Assembly (NCBI RefSeq): GCF_007752135.1
Contig: NZ_CP036298.1
Span: 7,618,501 to 7,682,500 of the forward strand
Length of the DNA stretch: 64,000 nt
Direction of reading: 5' to 3'
From: Aureliella helgolandensis
Lineage (GTDB): Bacteria > Planctomycetota > Planctomycetia > Pirellulales > Pirellulaceae
Shown here: piece after piece, positions 63,753 through 64,000 of the stretch
Layout of the letters: each line of letters starts with the position of its first letter
How positions within the stretch are numbered: position 1 is the stretch's first letter
Position numbers and translations under genes: made by a program
The notes under the pieces: model-generated
What the model saw: the letters and a program-made list of their open reading frames with translations, nothing else
Told to the model about the DNA's origin: nothing
Databases searched by the model: none

Positions 63753-64000
63753 CGCAAACACGGCATCGAAAGCTTCAGTGCAGTGACCGGGACCGCAATT
63801 TAAATGGAGATTGAAGCAGGCATGAGCGTCGCTTGCTTCCACACCGCTCTCCCCCGCGGGAGGCAGCAACGCAACTCCAACCGTTCGCAACGGTCATTGG
63901 TGTTGGTACAATCCAATACTTCTCAATCGCAACCGATCCTAGGGTGAGCGATTCCCCAGTCACCTTCCGTTTTTCGCCTCACACTTTTTGCTGGAGTTGG
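63753..64000. other. Right edge, probable attC region of cassette K
   Basis: GCGCAAAC overlaps the stop of gene K and could be its R'' box. A small perfect hairpin ACCGTT-CGC-AACGGT lies at 63880-63894, followed by GGTACAATCC resembling the GGTACAATTT of sites A and B. No gene is seen before the window ends. Confidence 0.35.

Overview
The window looks like a chromosome segment of a planctomycete, most likely family Pirellulaceae. The evidence is three paired DUF1549/DUF1553 cytochrome-like proteins with DUF1501 Tat proteins, a DUF1559 pilin-like protein, a giant dockerin/beta-helix surface protein, a Tat-exported Gfo/Idh oxidoreductase and a ThiD2-ThiE fusion. There are no rRNA genes and no CRISPR array. 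One tRNA was found, tRNA-Arg(CCT).

Layout 1-47.6 kb (core-like). A giant extracellular protein, open at the left edge, is followed by DUF1549/DUF1553 + DUF1501 pair 1. A probable catabolic cluster comes next: MFS transporter, M20 hydrolase, amidohydrolase, PLP dehydratase and Gfo/Idh oxidoreductase. Then come pair 2, a small lipoprotein, a DUF1559 protein, pair 3, a membrane coiled-coil protein, a Flp pilin, an ABC-2 permease, two CNNM/CBS-type membrane proteins, a TPR lipoprotein, Hsp20, a CYTH phosphohydrolase, a thioredoxin-fold protein lacking one active-site Cys, and ThiD2-ThiE. Copies of a roughly 115-150 bp MITE family with CGGGCTGTTGA ends lie between genes. One MITE is inserted in another, and MITE-flanked DNA forms a 546-bp tandem duplication at 42.9-44.0 kb.

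Layout 47.6-64 kb (accessory island). Directly after the tRNA-Arg gene and its terminator comes mobile and cassette-like DNA: an internally deleted IS256-type element, an IntI/Xer-like tyrosine recombinase broken by one in-frame TGA, and then a row of small, mostly + strand genes of unrelated type. These are two all-helical/HEAT-like proteins, an HExxH peptidase, two macro-domain proteins, small membrane proteins, a PadR/HAAS pair and unknowns. The genes are separated by imperfect palindromes whose end boxes fit integron attC sites (RYYYAAC ... GTTRRRY). For several cassettes the box at the 5' end is the reverse complement of the box at the 3' end of the same cassette, as expected for excisable integron cassettes (10/10 for cassette A, 8/9 for B, 10 of 11 with one bulge for D).

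Later insertions have broken this array. An IS91-type element sits in attC A at GTTC, and an ISKra4-like element sits in attC B with an 8-bp target duplication. A MITE carrying an IS1182-like element sits in a macro-domain gene with a 4-bp duplication. All three insertions can be reversed on paper to give the intact sequence. My main conclusion is that this is a decaying integron or CALIN-type cassette array in a planctomycete. No intact IntI lies in the window, so activity is unproven.
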